64,000 nt of DNA from Alphaproteobacteria bacterium HGW-Alphaproteobacteria-18 (GTDB lineage: Bacteria > Pseudomonadota > Alphaproteobacteria > Caulobacterales > Hyphomonadaceae): positions 220,390 to 284,389 of the forward strand of contig PHEH01000004.1 in NCBI GenBank assembly GCA_002841155.1. Reading direction: 5' to 3'. The notes beneath the pieces are model-generated. The model saw only the letters and a program-made list of their open reading frames with translations, had not been told where the DNA came from and made no database searches. The translations under genes and the position numbers were made by a program. Position 1 is the stretch's first letter. Every line of letters starts with the position of its first letter. Of this stretch, positions 47,768 through 55,938 are shown piece after piece.

Positions 47768-48133
47768 ATGACCTATTTCATCCTGAAGGCCGCCCTTTCA
47801 GGCCTTCTCATTGCGATCATTTCGGAGGTCGCGCGCCGGTATCCGGGCTTTGGGGGACTGATTGCTTCCCTGCCGCTTATCTCACTGATGGCCATCATCT
47901 GGCTCTGGCGCGACACAAGCGGCGACGTCGCACAGGTCGCAAGCCACGCCCGCGCAACCCTCTGGTATGTTGTGCCGAGCCTGCCCTTCTTCCTGATCCT
48001 GCCGGCACTGATGGAGAAAGGCTGGAACTTCTGGGTGTCGCTTGCCGTCGCCGGCTTCATCACGATTGCCCTTTACCTGTCAGCGATCTGGCTTGCGGGC
48101 CGGCTGGGAATCTCTTTCGGACAAGGACAGTAA
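47768..48133 (+). CDS. DUF3147 family membrane protein
   Basis: A 121-residue protein with four hydrophobic spans and the family motif RYPGFGGLIASLPL. It starts 4 bp after the czcA stop and is common behind czcA. Function unknown; membership in the efflux operon is clear from spacing. Confidence 0.85.
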   Translation: MTYFILKAALSGLLIAIISEVARRYPGFGGLIASLPLISLMAIIWLWRDTSGDVAQVASHARATLWYVVPSLPFFLILPALMEKGWNFWVSLAVAGFITIALYLSAIWLAGRLGISFGQGQ

Positions 48134-48135
48134 TC

Positions 48136-48372
48136 ATGCGAACACTGATTTTACTGGCAGGACTCGCAATGCTAAGCGCCTGCACAACTCACCCTTATAA
48201 GATCAAACTCCTGACGACCAAGGAAGCGGAAGCCGTGGAAACGGCCTGCGGCCATCGACCTGTCTCAAAGCTCAGAGGCTCTCGCTCGCCGCGCGAGGTC
48301 ACCTACTCGGCCTGCCGAAACGAGACACTGAAGGCAATACGCACAACTGAGGGGCCGGCAGATGCACGCTGA
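48136..48372 (+). CDS. Small lipoprotein of the czc operon
   Basis: A 78-residue protein with a lipoprotein signal (lipobox LSAC, Cys16) and two further Cys residues, one in a CGH motif. It is 2 bp after the DUF3147 gene and overlaps the HupE gene by 11 bases. Family not recognised; it might bind metal. Confidence 0.65.
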   Translation: MRTLILLAGLAMLSACTTHPYKIKLLTTKEAEAVETACGHRPVSKLRGSRSPREVTYSACRNETLKAIRTTEGPADAR

Positions 48373-49087
48373 ACTTCAAAATCCGCCTGCGCGCCCTCCC
48401 CTCGCGCGACCTATTCTCACCGCGCTGCTTGTTGCTCTGGCCTTTGCTTTCCCCAGCGAGGCGTTCGCGCACGCCGTTGCCGCGGGCGACAAGGGCTATA
48501 TCCAGGAGATTTCAGGCGTCCACCTGATATCCTTCCTCTATCTCGGCGCAAAGCACATGGTGACGGGGTATGACCACATCCTGTTCCTTCTGGGTGTGAT
48601 CTTCTTCCTCTACAGGCTGAAGGATATCAGCATCTATGTCAGCCTGTTTGCCATCGGGCATTCGACCACGATGCTCGCCGGCGTCTTCTTCAACTTCGGC
48701 ATTAACAGCTACCTTATTGATGCGATCATTGGCCTTTCGATCGTTTACAAGGCGCTCGACAATATGGGCGCCTACCAGCGCTGGTTCGGCTTCCAGCCGG
48801 ACACGAAAGCGGCGACGCTGATCTTCGGCTTCTGTCACGGCTTCGGCCTGTCCTCGAAAATCCTCGATTATGAGATTTCACCGGACGGGCTCCTGCCCAA
48901 CCTGCTGGCCTTCAATGTCGGGGTCGAGATTGGCCAGCTGCTTGCCCTGGGCGCGATCCTTATCGCGATGGGCTTCTGGCGGCGCACGCCGAGCTTCCTG
49001 AAACATGCCTATACCGCAAACGTGGTGATGATGGCAGCCGGCTTCCTGCTGGTCGGCTACCAGCTCACCGGCTACTTCGTCGCTTAG
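48362..49087 (+). CDS. HupE/UreJ-family metal transporter-like protein
   Basis: A 241-residue polytopic membrane protein. The family motif around GAKHMVTGYDHILFLLGV follows a signal-like N-terminus. A second conserved block FGFCHGFGLSSKI has His and Cys. HupE relatives move nickel or cobalt; direction and metal here are unknown. Part of the czc operon. Confidence 0.88.
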   Translation: MHAELQNPPARPPLARPILTALLVALAFAFPSEAFAHAVAAGDKGYIQEISGVHLISFLYLGAKHMVTGYDHILFLLGVIFFLYRLKDISIYVSLFAIGHSTTMLAGVFFNFGINSYLIDAIIGLSIVYKALDNMGAYQRWFGFQPDTKAATLIFGFCHGFGLSSKILDYEISPDGLLPNLLAFNVGVEIGQLLALGAILIAMGFWRRTPSFLKHAYTANVVMMAAGFLLVGYQLTGYFVA

Positions 49088-49099
49088 GAGAACCTGCTC

Positions 49100-49747
49100 A
49101 TGTACAACACCGAACTGCCGACCCGCACCGAGCTTCCCACCACGCACCAGTTGATCCGATCCACCTTGATCGCCCTTGGCGCAGCCGCCGTGCTGCTCGT
49201 GACCGTCATTCTGCCCGCAGAATATGCCGTCGATCCGACCGGCGCCGGCCGCGTTCTCGGCCTGACCCAAATGGGAGAGATCAAGCAGCAGCTTGCTGCA
49301 GAGGCTGAGGCGGACGCGGCGATCACTATAGCGGCCGCCGGGACGGTCCCCGAGGCACAAGCTGAAGAGTCGGTGCCGTCCGAAGAGGCAAATGAGCCCA
49401 GCGCGCCGGTGTCAGAACAGTCTGCTCCGGCCTGGCGCGATGAGGTTCTTCTGACGCTGGCTCCGGGCCAAGCCGCTGAAATCAAGCTGGTCATGAAGCA
49501 GGGCGAGGCAGCCGGCTATGACTGGGTCGTCGATCGGGGCCATGTGAATTCCGACCTGCACGGTGACGGCACGTCCGGACAATCAACAAGCTACCGCAAG
49601 GGCCGCGCCGAGCAGGGCGATTCTGGAAAGCTTACAGCTGCGTTTGACGGATCGCATGGCTGGTTCTGGCGCAACCGGAGCGATGTGTCCGTGACGATAC
49701 GCTTGCGGACGAATGGTACATATAGCGAGCTGAAACGCGTGGTGTGA
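49100..49747 (+). CDS. Membrane-anchored protein following hupE
   Basis: A 215-residue protein with one N-terminal membrane span (about 20-41), an Ala/Glu/Pro-rich linker (80-112) and a periplasmic C-terminal domain with YDWVVDRGHVNSDLHGDG and GSHGWFWRNRS. Database annotations of similar proteins near hupE read 'transmembrane anchor protein'. Function not established. Confidence 0.75.
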   Translation: MYNTELPTRTELPTTHQLIRSTLIALGAAAVLLVTVILPAEYAVDPTGAGRVLGLTQMGEIKQQLAAEAEADAAITIAAAGTVPEAQAEESVPSEEANEPSAPVSEQSAPAWRDEVLLTLAPGQAAEIKLVMKQGEAAGYDWVVDRGHVNSDLHGDGTSGQSTSYRKGRAEQGDSGKLTAAFDGSHGWFWRNRSDVSVTIRLRTNGTYSELKRVV

Positions 49748-49819
49748 GGGGAGCTTCCCGCTCCAGTCGGATGCCATGGACCCTACATCTGAAGCCTTAT
49801 GCCTGTCATGCCTCGAAGG

Positions 49820-50095
49820 TTAGCCCCGGTACTTGCCGAAGAGGTCGACAAGCTCGGAAAATTTCTGCCTCTGGCTCTCGGCATCGCCGTCCCGGATCGC
49901 CTCTTCCACACAATGCGCCGCGTGGTTCTTCAGAAGTTCGTCTTCGACTTTGCCGAGTGCAGCCTTGATCGCCTGAACCTGCGTCAGGATATCCATGCAG
50001 TAGCGGCCGTCTTCGACCATGCCGGCAACACCGCGCACCTGGCCTTCAATTCTTTTCAATCGGGTTACAACGGTTTTAGGGGGAGCGTGATGCAT
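49820..50095 (-). CDS. csoR: CsoR-family copper-sensing repressor
   Basis: A 91-residue helical protein. It has the CsoR/RcnR signature RLKRIEGQVRGVAGMVEDGRYCMDIL across residues 12-37. The copper ligands Cys33, His58 and Cys62 have exactly the spacing of CsoR (25 and 4 residues). It would bind the two ATACC-N7-GGTAT operators at 50103 and 55885 and release them on Cu(I) binding. The start at 50095 lies directly beside the first operator. Confidence 0.9.
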   Translation of the reverse strand: MHHAPPKTVVTRLKRIEGQVRGVAGMVEDGRYCMDILTQVQAIKAALGKVEDELLKNHAAHCVEEAIRDGDAESQRQKFSELVDLFGKYRG

Positions 50096-50124
50096 TTGAC
50101 ATATACCTCTACGGGGTATAGGTA
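50096..50124 (+). promoter_or_regulatory. CsoR operator inside the cop promoter
   Basis: TATACC-N7-GGTATA (50102-50120) fills the 17-base spacer between the -35 box TTGACA (50096-50101) and a -10-like TAGGTA (50119-50124). The same layout recurs upstream of the copper ATPase gene. It also lies at the csoR start, so csoR is probably self-regulated. Confidence 0.8.
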
Positions 50125-50153
50125 ATGACTTAATCTCAGTTGGTCAACGCTCC

Positions 50154-50576
50154 ATGATGGGTTCGCTTCGCCGCGCAATTGTAGCTCTTTCCCTGCTCGT
50201 GCTGGGAGCCGGGCATGCTGCGTGTGCCTGCGCAGCAGTAGCCAGCGCGATAACCGGACCAGAGGCTTCCCTTGCTGCGCCCTCAGTGCACAGCCATCAT
50301 CCGGCAGCGCAGGAAGCGTCTCCCTCAGGACACTGCAATGAGGGCATTGAAGATCCGGGCCATGATTGTGCCCACTGCGCGACGGTTGCCCTGCCGACTG
50401 ACGCCTCGGTGAAGTCGGCAAACGTCTTTCCGGCGGACTTCGACGCCCTTCCGCCAATACCGGTGCTGGCATCGAGATCCCTGTTCAGGCTCACCGACCT
50501 CAGGATCGAACCGGCCACAGGCCCTCCGCCGCCTCGACCTTCCCCGGTGACATTGAAGGTCCGCCTGCAAAATTGA
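50154..50576 (+). CDS. Exported Cys/His-containing protein of the cop operon
   Basis: A 140-residue protein with a signal peptide ending near HAACACAA. The central part has SVHSHHPAAQ and PGHDCAHCATVA, likely metal ligands, and a Pro-rich tail. It resembles the loosely defined DUF2946/CzcI-type proteins at the head of metal operons. First gene behind the CsoR operator (ATG 50154, or 50157). Confidence 0.6.
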   Translation: MMGSLRRAIVALSLLVLGAGHAACACAAVASAITGPEASLAAPSVHSHHPAAQEASPSGHCNEGIEDPGHDCAHCATVALPTDASVKSANVFPADFDALPPIPVLASRSLFRLTDLRIEPATGPPPPRPSPVTLKVRLQN

Positions 50577-50688
50577 TCTCTGATGGATGGTGCGTCTGCC
50601 GCTGAGCAGCGCCGCTTCACGCCGTCATTCCGAAGTGCATGCGCACGCGCCTGCTCTTCCCACCGATCAATCACAGGACACTTTCCCA

Positions 50689-51336
50689 ATGAAGCTTTCC
50701 CACTCAATCCTCGCCGCTGTCGTGGTCTTCGCGGCTGCGCCTGCATACGCTCTCGAAGGCGAACCCACAGCCGCCTCGATGCATCACTCGGACCATTGCG
50801 GCCTTCCGATGGGCGAAGGCATGGTTACGGCCCTCGACGTGAGGAGCTCGAAGGCCACAATCGATCACGGGCCCATCGCTGCACTCGGCTGGGACGCGAT
50901 GAACATGGATTTCATATCAGCCAGAGGCATCGACCTTTCCGCCTTCGCTGCCGGTGACCGTGTCCACTTCCTCCTGGCAGAAGACACAAGGTCAAAGTCC
51001 TACCGGATCGAGGCGATGTGTGCGCTCGACGTCTCAGAAGGCCTGCACGATGCCTGCATGGGCAAGATGCATGAGACGGCCATGGCGCTCGCCGAAAGCA
51101 GTGGGAAGTCCTGCAATATGGACGGAATGGATCATGGCGCGATGCCGGGAACGGATCACGGCGCCATGAAGGGCATGGACCATAGCAACATGGGCCACAT
51201 GGAACACGACGCGATGAAACCCGCAGATTCCGAGGCTATGAACTGCAAGGATCAATGCCCCATGATGCAGAAACCCTCCGGCGCACCGCCGGCAGACGAA
51301 AAGCCTGCCCCGGCGCAGGACCACAGCCATCACTGA
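50689..51336 (+). CDS. CusF-like copper-binding protein with Met/His-rich tail
   Basis: A 215-residue periplasmic protein. The ATG at 50689 begins a signal peptide (KLSHSILAAVVVFAAAPAYA). A CusF-type domain follows (ATIDHGPIAALGWDAMNMDF, with His/Trp/Met ligands). The C-terminal third repeats MDHGAM, TDHGAM and MDHSNM, typical copper-binding repeats that are also found in the CopA oxidase next door. Likely copper chaperone. Confidence 0.85.
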   Translation: MKLSHSILAAVVVFAAAPAYALEGEPTAASMHHSDHCGLPMGEGMVTALDVRSSKATIDHGPIAALGWDAMNMDFISARGIDLSAFAAGDRVHFLLAEDTRSKSYRIEAMCALDVSEGLHDACMGKMHETAMALAESSGKSCNMDGMDHGAMPGTDHGAMKGMDHSNMGHMEHDAMKPADSEAMNCKDQCPMMQKPSGAPPADEKPAPAQDHSHH

Positions 51337-51403
51337 TTCAGTTGCCCGGCGCGCGGGACGCCTCAGGCGCGCGGCGGGCTTCCATTGCACAAGGTCCGAA
51401 CCA

Positions 51404-53257
51404 ATGCTCTCAAGACGCAATCTACTCCGCACTGCGGCCGCCGGCGGTCTCATCGCCGCATCCGGTGCGTTGCTCCCAGCCTGGGCACGCAGCGCCAATG
51501 CCGGCAACAAGGGGATCTTCGAAGTCTCCGGAAATGCCTTTGACCTGACTATTGGCCATAGCAACGTCGAGATCGGTGGCCGCTCCGGTCATGCCATCAC
51601 GATCAATGGAACGCTTCCCGGTCCGCTCATCCGGTTCCGCGAAGGCGAGAAGGTGACCCTCAGGGTCAGCAACACACTCGATGAAGACACATCGATCCAC
51701 TGGCACGGGCTTCTCGTTCCCTTCCATATGGACGGTGTGCCCGGTGTCTCGTTTCCCGGCATCAAGCCGCACTCCACTTTCATCTATGAGTTTTCCGTGC
51801 CGCAGAATGGTACATACTGGTACCATTCCCACTCTGGGTTCCAGGAACAGCTGGGACATTACGGACCGATGATCATCGATCCTGCGGGCGCCGATCCCGT
51901 TGAAGCAGAGCGAGACTATATCCTAGTCCTTTCGGACTGGACGTTCGAGCATCCGCACAAGGTCTTCGCCCGGCTCAAGAAGGATGCGGCGGTCTACAAT
52001 TTCCAGCAGCGTACGATGGGCGACTTTGTCAGGGATGCCCGCGAAAACGGTCTGGGACCCACCTTCGCCGACCGCGCCTCCTGGGGCGCCATGCGGATGT
52101 CTCCCGCGGATATCTCTGACATCACCGCATCCGTCTACACCTACCTGATCAACGGCCATGCGACCGAAGATAACTGGACCGCGATCTTCAATACCGGCGA
52201 ACGTATCCGCCTACGGATCATTAACGCTTCTGCCAATACGATCTTCAATTTCCGGATCCCGGGCCTGCCGATGACCGTGGTTGCGGCCGATGGCCTCAAT
52301 GTCCGGCCCGTCGAGACCGATGAGTTCCAGATCGGTGTCGCAGAAACTTATGACGTGATCGTCGAACCGACGCGGGCACGGCCGTTCGCGCTCGTCGCCG
52401 AATCGATCGACCGGTCCGGACAGGTTGTTGCAACGCTGGCCCCTGAAGCCGGACTTGTCGCAACCGCGCCCTTGCTGCGCGAGCGCCCAACGCTCACGCA
52501 CCGCGACATGGGCATGGACATGTCGTCCATGGATCATGGCTCCATGGCCGGAATGGACCACAGCGCTATGCCTGGAATGGATCACGCTGCCATGGCGATG
52601 CCTGCATCTGTTCCGCAAGGACACGACCACAGGATGGGTGTGGGTGTCGATAACGTCGCGATGGTGCAGGTGAGCCGGATCGACGAGCCGGGCCTTGGCC
52701 TTGAATCTGTTCCCCACAGGGCACTCCGCTATTCACAGCTGCGCAGCCTGACGCGGAACCCTGACACCAGACCGCCTGGCCGCGAAATCGAGATCCACCT
52801 GACCGGCAATATGGAGCGCTATATGTGGTCCTTCGACGGGATGAAGTTCAGCGAGGTCAGCGGCCCAATCATCTTTCATGAGGGTGAACGCCTGCGCATG
52901 ACACTCGTCAACGACACGATGATGACGCATCCCATCCACCTGCATGGTATGTTCTTCGACCTCGTGGTTGGCGATACCGATCACAAGCCGCGCAAGCATA
53001 CAGTCAACGTCAAGCCTGCCGAGCGCCTGTCATTTGATGTGACCGCTGACCATGTCGGCGACTGGGCATTTCATTGCCACCTTCTTTTCCACATGCATGC
53101 CGGCATGATGCAGGTCGTGTCGGTCCTGCCGCGCGGCGTGGCGGCTGATGCTGAAGACCCTCATAGAGGTCACGCGCCGCCTGGGGCTTCTCCAACGCAA
53201 GAAAGTCCGCAGCCTGAAATCCGGAAACCGGATATGCAACATGAAGGACACCACTGA
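51404..53257 (+). CDS. copA: CopA-type multicopper oxidase
   Basis: A 617-residue periplasmic oxidase exported by Tat (SRRNLLRTAAAGG). All four copper-ligand boxes are seen: HWHG (about 99), HSHSGF (about 141), HPIHLHG (about 508) and HCHLLFHMHAGMM (about 556). A Met/His-rich insertion near 370-395 (MDHGSM, MDHSAM) is typical of CopA/PcoA. It oxidises Cu(I) in the periplasm. Confidence 0.95.
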   Translation: MLSRRNLLRTAAAGGLIAASGALLPAWARSANAGNKGIFEVSGNAFDLTIGHSNVEIGGRSGHAITINGTLPGPLIRFREGEKVTLRVSNTLDEDTSIHWHGLLVPFHMDGVPGVSFPGIKPHSTFIYEFSVPQNGTYWYHSHSGFQEQLGHYGPMIIDPAGADPVEAERDYILVLSDWTFEHPHKVFARLKKDAAVYNFQQRTMGDFVRDARENGLGPTFADRASWGAMRMSPADISDITASVYTYLINGHATEDNWTAIFNTGERIRLRIINASANTIFNFRIPGLPMTVVAADGLNVRPVETDEFQIGVAETYDVIVEPTRARPFALVAESIDRSGQVVATLAPEAGLVATAPLLRERPTLTHRDMGMDMSSMDHGSMAGMDHSAMPGMDHAAMAMPASVPQGHDHRMGVGVDNVAMVQVSRIDEPGLGLESVPHRALRYSQLRSLTRNPDTRPPGREIEIHLTGNMERYMWSFDGMKFSEVSGPIIFHEGERLRMTLVNDTMMTHPIHLHGMFFDLVVGDTDHKPRKHTVNVKPAERLSFDVTADHVGDWAFHCHLLFHMHAGMMQVVSVLPRGVAADAEDPHRGHAPPGASPTQESPQPEIRKPDMQHEGHH

Positions 53258-54054
53258 TGAACAGCGCACACATCGCCGCGGCGTCCCTCTTGCTCGCCTC
53301 GCTCACACCAGAGACTGCCCTCGCTCAGGAGACGCCCATTGCGGGATCACAGGCTGAAGTTTATTGGGACAAGGATGACTTCCGGGCTTCCCAGGACACC
53401 CTGAAGAAGGAGCACGGTGGGAATCGTGTTCTTTACGTTCTCGCCAACCGCTTCGAGTACCAAACAAATGATGGCTCTCCCGCTCTGGCTCTGAGTGGTC
53501 AGGCGCGGTGGGGGACGGATGAGAACCGGCTCCTGATCAAGTCTGAGATCGACTATGATCTCGATGCCGGGGAGCTTGAAGACGCCGAAGTCCAGGCGCT
53601 CTGGTCGCGGCCGGTCACACGCTTCTTCGACATCCAGGCGGGCCTGCGGCATGACTTCGAACCAGGGCCGTCACGCACTTATGCGGCCCTCGGGGTACAA
53701 GGGCTTGCGCCCTACTGGTTCGAAGTCGATGGCGCCCTGTTCCTGAGTGAAAATGGCGATCTGTCGGCCCGCTTTGAGGCGGAATACGAGTTCCTGCTGA
53801 CCCAGCGCTTGATCCTGCAACCTCGCACGGAACTGAACTTTTCAGCCAGGGACGTACCCGAGCTCGAAACCGGTGCAGGGCTCACGACAGCCGAGATAGG
53901 ACTGCGTCTGCGCTATGAACTCGATCGTCAGTTTGCCCCCTATATCGGGATCAACTGGAAAGCGTCAGCTGGCGAGACAGCCGACTACGTCCGCGCCCGG
54001 GGCGAGGATACAGAAACGCTCTCCTTCGTCACCGGCCTCAGGCTCTGGTTCTGA
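53257..54054 (+). CDS. copB: CopB copper-resistance outer-membrane protein
   Basis: A 265-residue beta-barrel-like protein with a signal peptide and the CopB motifs AEVYWDKDDFRA, SEIDYDLDAGELEDAEVQALWSR and FDIQAGLRHD. The Met-rich N-terminus of some CopB proteins is absent. The start overlaps the copA stop (TGATG). Partners CopA in periplasmic copper handling. Confidence 0.93.
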   Translation: MNSAHIAAASLLLASLTPETALAQETPIAGSQAEVYWDKDDFRASQDTLKKEHGGNRVLYVLANRFEYQTNDGSPALALSGQARWGTDENRLLIKSEIDYDLDAGELEDAEVQALWSRPVTRFFDIQAGLRHDFEPGPSRTYAALGVQGLAPYWFEVDGALFLSENGDLSARFEAEYEFLLTQRLILQPRTELNFSARDVPELETGAGLTTAEIGLRLRYELDRQFAPYIGINWKASAGETADYVRARGEDTETLSFVTGLRLWF

Positions 54055-54091
54055 ACCTCTCGCCGGAGTATCTCCTTTGAAAGGATGACTT

Positions 54092-54445
54092 ATGAACATT
54101 CAAAAAATCCTTGCCGCAGCTTTCCTCAGCCTTTCGTTCGCCGCAGCCCCCGCGCTTGCACATGTCAGTGTCCAGACCACCAGCATCGAGGATGCGGCTG
54201 TCATCGAGAGATTGCCTGACGAGTTCGCGTTCAGCTTCAGCCAGCCGGTCGGACTGATTGCCTTCTCGATAAGGACAGAGGCCGGCGCGGCAGTTGATCT
54301 CGGTTTCACGCCGCCGAGGGGCCGCGCCAAGATTTTCACCGTCCCGCTTCCAGACCTTGCCCCAGGGCTGTACGTCATCGAATGGCGTACGATGTCGAGT
54401 GATGGGCATCCGATGACCGGAAAACTGACCTTCGAACTGAAGTAG
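54092..54445 (+). CDS. copC: CopC-like periplasmic copper-binding protein
   Basis: A 117-residue protein with a signal peptide ending LAHVSVQ, so the mature N-terminus begins with the copper-binding His, and the CopC ending YVIEWRTMSSDGHPMTGKLTF. 11 bp before copD. Confidence 0.92.
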   Translation: MNIQKILAAAFLSLSFAAAPALAHVSVQTTSIEDAAVIERLPDEFAFSFSQPVGLIAFSIRTEAGAAVDLGFTPPRGRAKIFTVPLPDLAPGLYVIEWRTMSSDGHPMTGKLTFELK

Positions 54446-54456
54446 GGCTCGCCGTC

Positions 54457-55287
54457 ATGCCCCTCCTGGACGCCGCCAATCTGGTCACCAAGGTCATCCT
54501 CTACGCGGCGAGCCTGGGGGCCATCGGGGCAGCGCTCCATGGGATGCTCGGGCTCATGGCCAACCGCCGTGCTTATTTCTGGTTCGCAGGACTCGTTGCA
54601 ATCGCCGCTATTCTGCGGCTCGTCATCCTGAACGCCCAGATGGGTGGCAGCCTCGGCGCAGCATTCTCGGCCGCACAGTTCGGATGGACATGGGCCGGGG
54701 GCGGGCGCCCTGCCCTTTCCTTGGTCAGCGGCGCGGTTTGCCTCGCGGTGGCGGGATTTTTCCAGCACCGCGCCCTGCTGGCCCTCGCTGCCATGAGCAT
54801 CAGCGCAAGCTTTGCCCTTACCGGTCATTCTGCAGGCCTGGAGGCGCCGGGCCTCGCGCCCTTGATCGTGGCAGTCCATCTTCTGATCGCAGGTTTCTGG
54901 CTCGCCGCGCCGGCCACCCTCTGGCCCCGCCTTGCGATGCAGGATGCCGACGTGCTCGCACGAACTGAGACGTTCAGCCGGGTCGCGCGAATGATAGTAC
55001 CGTTTCTTTTCCTTTCCGGCGTCTATCTCTTCTGGCGCATCAACGGCGGATTTTCGGGCACTCTGAGCTCCGGATACGGACAGCTTCTCATAGCCAAGCT
55101 GCTCGCGGCAACACTGGTACTAGGGCTCGGCGCCCTCAACATGACGATGATTACTCGAAAGCTGATCCGCCAGCCCGTCAAAGGGCGCGCCGCCTTGCGG
55201 GCAACCCTCCGGATTGACGCGATCCTGTTCGCTGCCATCGTCTCCCTCATCGCCGCTGCTACAACCGTTTCTGGTCCAACCGTATAA
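54457..55287 (+). CDS. copD: CopD-like copper-transport membrane protein
   Basis: A 276-residue protein with about eight membrane spans and the CopD core SFALTGHSAGL, VAVHLLIAGFWLA and FSRVARMIVPFLFLSGVY. It acts with CopC in copper movement across the inner membrane. Confidence 0.93.
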   Translation: MPLLDAANLVTKVILYAASLGAIGAALHGMLGLMANRRAYFWFAGLVAIAAILRLVILNAQMGGSLGAAFSAAQFGWTWAGGGRPALSLVSGAVCLAVAGFFQHRALLALAAMSISASFALTGHSAGLEAPGLAPLIVAVHLLIAGFWLAAPATLWPRLAMQDADVLARTETFSRVARMIVPFLFLSGVYLFWRINGGFSGTLSSGYGQLLIAKLLAATLVLGLGALNMTMITRKLIRQPVKGRAALRATLRIDAILFAAIVSLIAAATTVSGPTV

Positions 55288-55297
55288 GGAAACCCGA

Positions 55298-55777
55298 ATG
55301 AAACCTGTCCTGTTCAGCCTCGCGGCCGCAGCCCTGATCGGGTTTGCTGGCTCAGCATTTGCCCATGACGCCGTGCAGCCTTCAGACACGCGATCACCTC
55401 TGGAGATCGTGGCAGCATTCGGTACGGCGCTCGATGCAGGCGATGAAGAGGCCTTGGCCCGCCTCATGGCAAGCGATGTGCAGATCGCTGAAAGTGGTCA
55501 TATTGAACGCTCGCTCGAAGAATACCGCGCCCACCACATGGCCGCCGACATTGCGTTTGCCGAAGCCGTGGCAACAACTGTCCTGGACCGGCGAGTCTAT
55601 GAAGGCGACAGCCTTGCGACCGTCATTACCGAAGCCGTCTCCAGAGGCGCGTTCCGGGAGAGACCCGTGAACAGCCGTCTGATGGAGACGATGGTCCTCA
55701 AACTGACTGACGGCGACTGGAAGATTGTCCACATTCACTGGTCATCAGCGAGCCTCGCAGCGGATAACGAGCACTGA
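55298..55777 (+). CDS. NTF2/SnoaL-like exported protein
   Basis: A 159-residue protein with a signal peptide (LFSLAAAALIGFAGSAFA) and a DUF4440/SnoaL-type fold (ALDAGDEEALARLMASDVQIAESGHIERS, then MVLKLTDGDWKIVHIHWSS). It follows copD by 10 bp. Often seen in copper operons; function unknown. Confidence 0.85.
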   Translation: MKPVLFSLAAAALIGFAGSAFAHDAVQPSDTRSPLEIVAAFGTALDAGDEEALARLMASDVQIAESGHIERSLEEYRAHHMAADIAFAEAVATTVLDRRVYEGDSLATVITEAVSRGAFRERPVNSRLMETMVLKLTDGDWKIVHIHWSSASLAADNEH

Positions 55778-55877
55778 GTTTGTGGCTGCAGGACAAAGCA
55801 TTCCGGGGTTGGCCGGGAATGCTCCGACTTTAAGAGGCAACGGAATCCGCAGAGGAATTATACCCCTTCCACGGTAA

Positions 55878-55906
55878 TTGACGGATACCGTATGGGGGTA
55901 TATTTG
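55878..55906 (+). promoter_or_regulatory. CsoR operator inside the copper ATPase promoter
   Basis: ATACC-N7-GGTAT (55885-55901) lies between a -35 box TTGACG (55878-55883) and a -10 box TATTTG (55901-55906), 17 bases apart. It has the same geometry as the site beside csoR. Confidence 0.8.
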
Positions 55907-55938
55907 ACAGTGTTGAAAAATGCACGCAGGAGCCCGGC

